DNA of 5,826 nt from Candidatus Latescibacterota bacterium (GTDB lineage: Bacteria; Latescibacterota; MVCY01): assembly GCA_030640765.1 (NCBI GenBank), contig DAOWIT010000027.1, positions 1 to 5,826 of the forward strand, written 5' to 3'. The notes under the pieces are model-generated. The model worked only from the letters and a program-made list of their open reading frames with translations, searched no databases and was not told the DNA's origin. Each line of letters begins with the position of its first letter. Position 1 is the stretch's first letter. Made by a program: the position numbers and the translations under genes. This document shows positions 5,657 to 5,826 of this stretch, piece by piece.

Positions 5657-5812
5657 TATAGTATTACCAATCGAATCTTTGTTTTTGCAAGAAAAATCTA
5701 ACCGCAAAGTTCACAGAGTAAGCGCAAAGAACACAAAGATAAAAAATAACTCGGCGATCTTTGCGCCTTCTTTGCGTTCTCTGCGGTTAAATTGCGGTTT
5801 AACCGTGATATA
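5650..5812. repeat. Direct repeat bracketing the palindrome
   Basis: The 11-base string ACCGTGATATA occurs at 5650-5660 and again, identically and in the same orientation, at 5802-5812, one copy on each side of the imperfect palindrome. It could be a target-site duplication from insertion of a small non-autonomous element, or part of the repeat unit itself. The copies sit 38 and 12 bases from the palindrome ends, which is asymmetric and argues against a simple duplication at the element's edges. Confidence 0.5.
5699..5789. repeat. Imperfect palindromic repeat of the CCGCAAAG/CTTTGCGG type
   Basis: The arm at 5699-5730 (TAACCGCAAAG start) is the inverted copy of 5758-5789, with about 25 of 32 positions matching. 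A 27-base AT-rich centre separates the arms. Each arm is itself built of short GCAAAGA-like units about 8-12 bases apart (CGCAAAG, ACAGAG, GCGCAAAGA). Intergenic elements with this wording (CCGCAGAGAACGCAAAG and variants) are familiar to me from many environmental bacterial genomes. No coding capacity and no transposase are seen. It could fold into a long hairpin in RNA or single-stranded DNA. Confidence 0.75.
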
Positions 5813-5826
5813 AAAAATCAATAAGG

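Noticed and set aside
5699..5789. Repeat array as a CRISPR
   Set aside because: The short units are irregularly spaced, arranged as an inverted rather than direct repeat, with no uniform spacers and no cas genes.

Overview
This is a bacterial chromosomal window of roughly middling GC content, probably from an uncultured or little-studied lineage. The housekeeping genes are complete and typical of Bacteria. The flanking non-coding DNA carries palindromic repeats of kinds common in environmental genomes. I cannot place the phylum from the sequence alone, and I see no phage, CRISPR, integrase or defence genes.

Layout. Positions 1-46 look like the 3' end of a 5S rRNA gene leaving the window to the left, followed at 51-88 by a strong intrinsic terminator. 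A spacer of about 200 bases follows, with a possible weak promoter and a short GTAGGGGC-type palindrome. The only intact plus-strand gene is next, a Gfo/Idh/MocA oxidoreductase that best starts at GTG 301 and ends at 1350. Its stop codon lies 4 bases from the stop of the convergent proB.

The minus strand from about 5324 down to 1355 reads as one likely transcription unit: ruvX (pre-16S rRNA nuclease/YqgF), mltG (endolytic murein transglycosylase, overlapping ruvX by 11 bases), aroF (type I-beta DAHP synthase with an N-terminal regulatory domain) and proB (glutamate 5-kinase with PUA domain). The first two serve ribosome maturation and cell-wall synthesis and are translationally coupled. The last two are committed steps of aromatic amino acid and proline synthesis. 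A TTGACA-17-TAAATT promoter candidate lies about 100 bases upstream of ruvX.

Positions 5187-5826 hold no intact gene. They contain the ruvX promoter region with a perfect 7-bp inverted repeat and a hairpin at 5421-5475. Read on the minus strand, that hairpin encloses a strong Shine-Dalgarno and an ATG that opens only a 9-residue reading frame. Also present are a short reading frame that looks like a fragment of an MFS transporter, and a 91-base imperfect palindrome (5699-5789) bracketed by an 11-base direct repeat.

I found no convincing new biological system. The parts most worth a second look are the start-codon-sequestering hairpin, the bracketed palindrome and the N-terminal extension of MltG.
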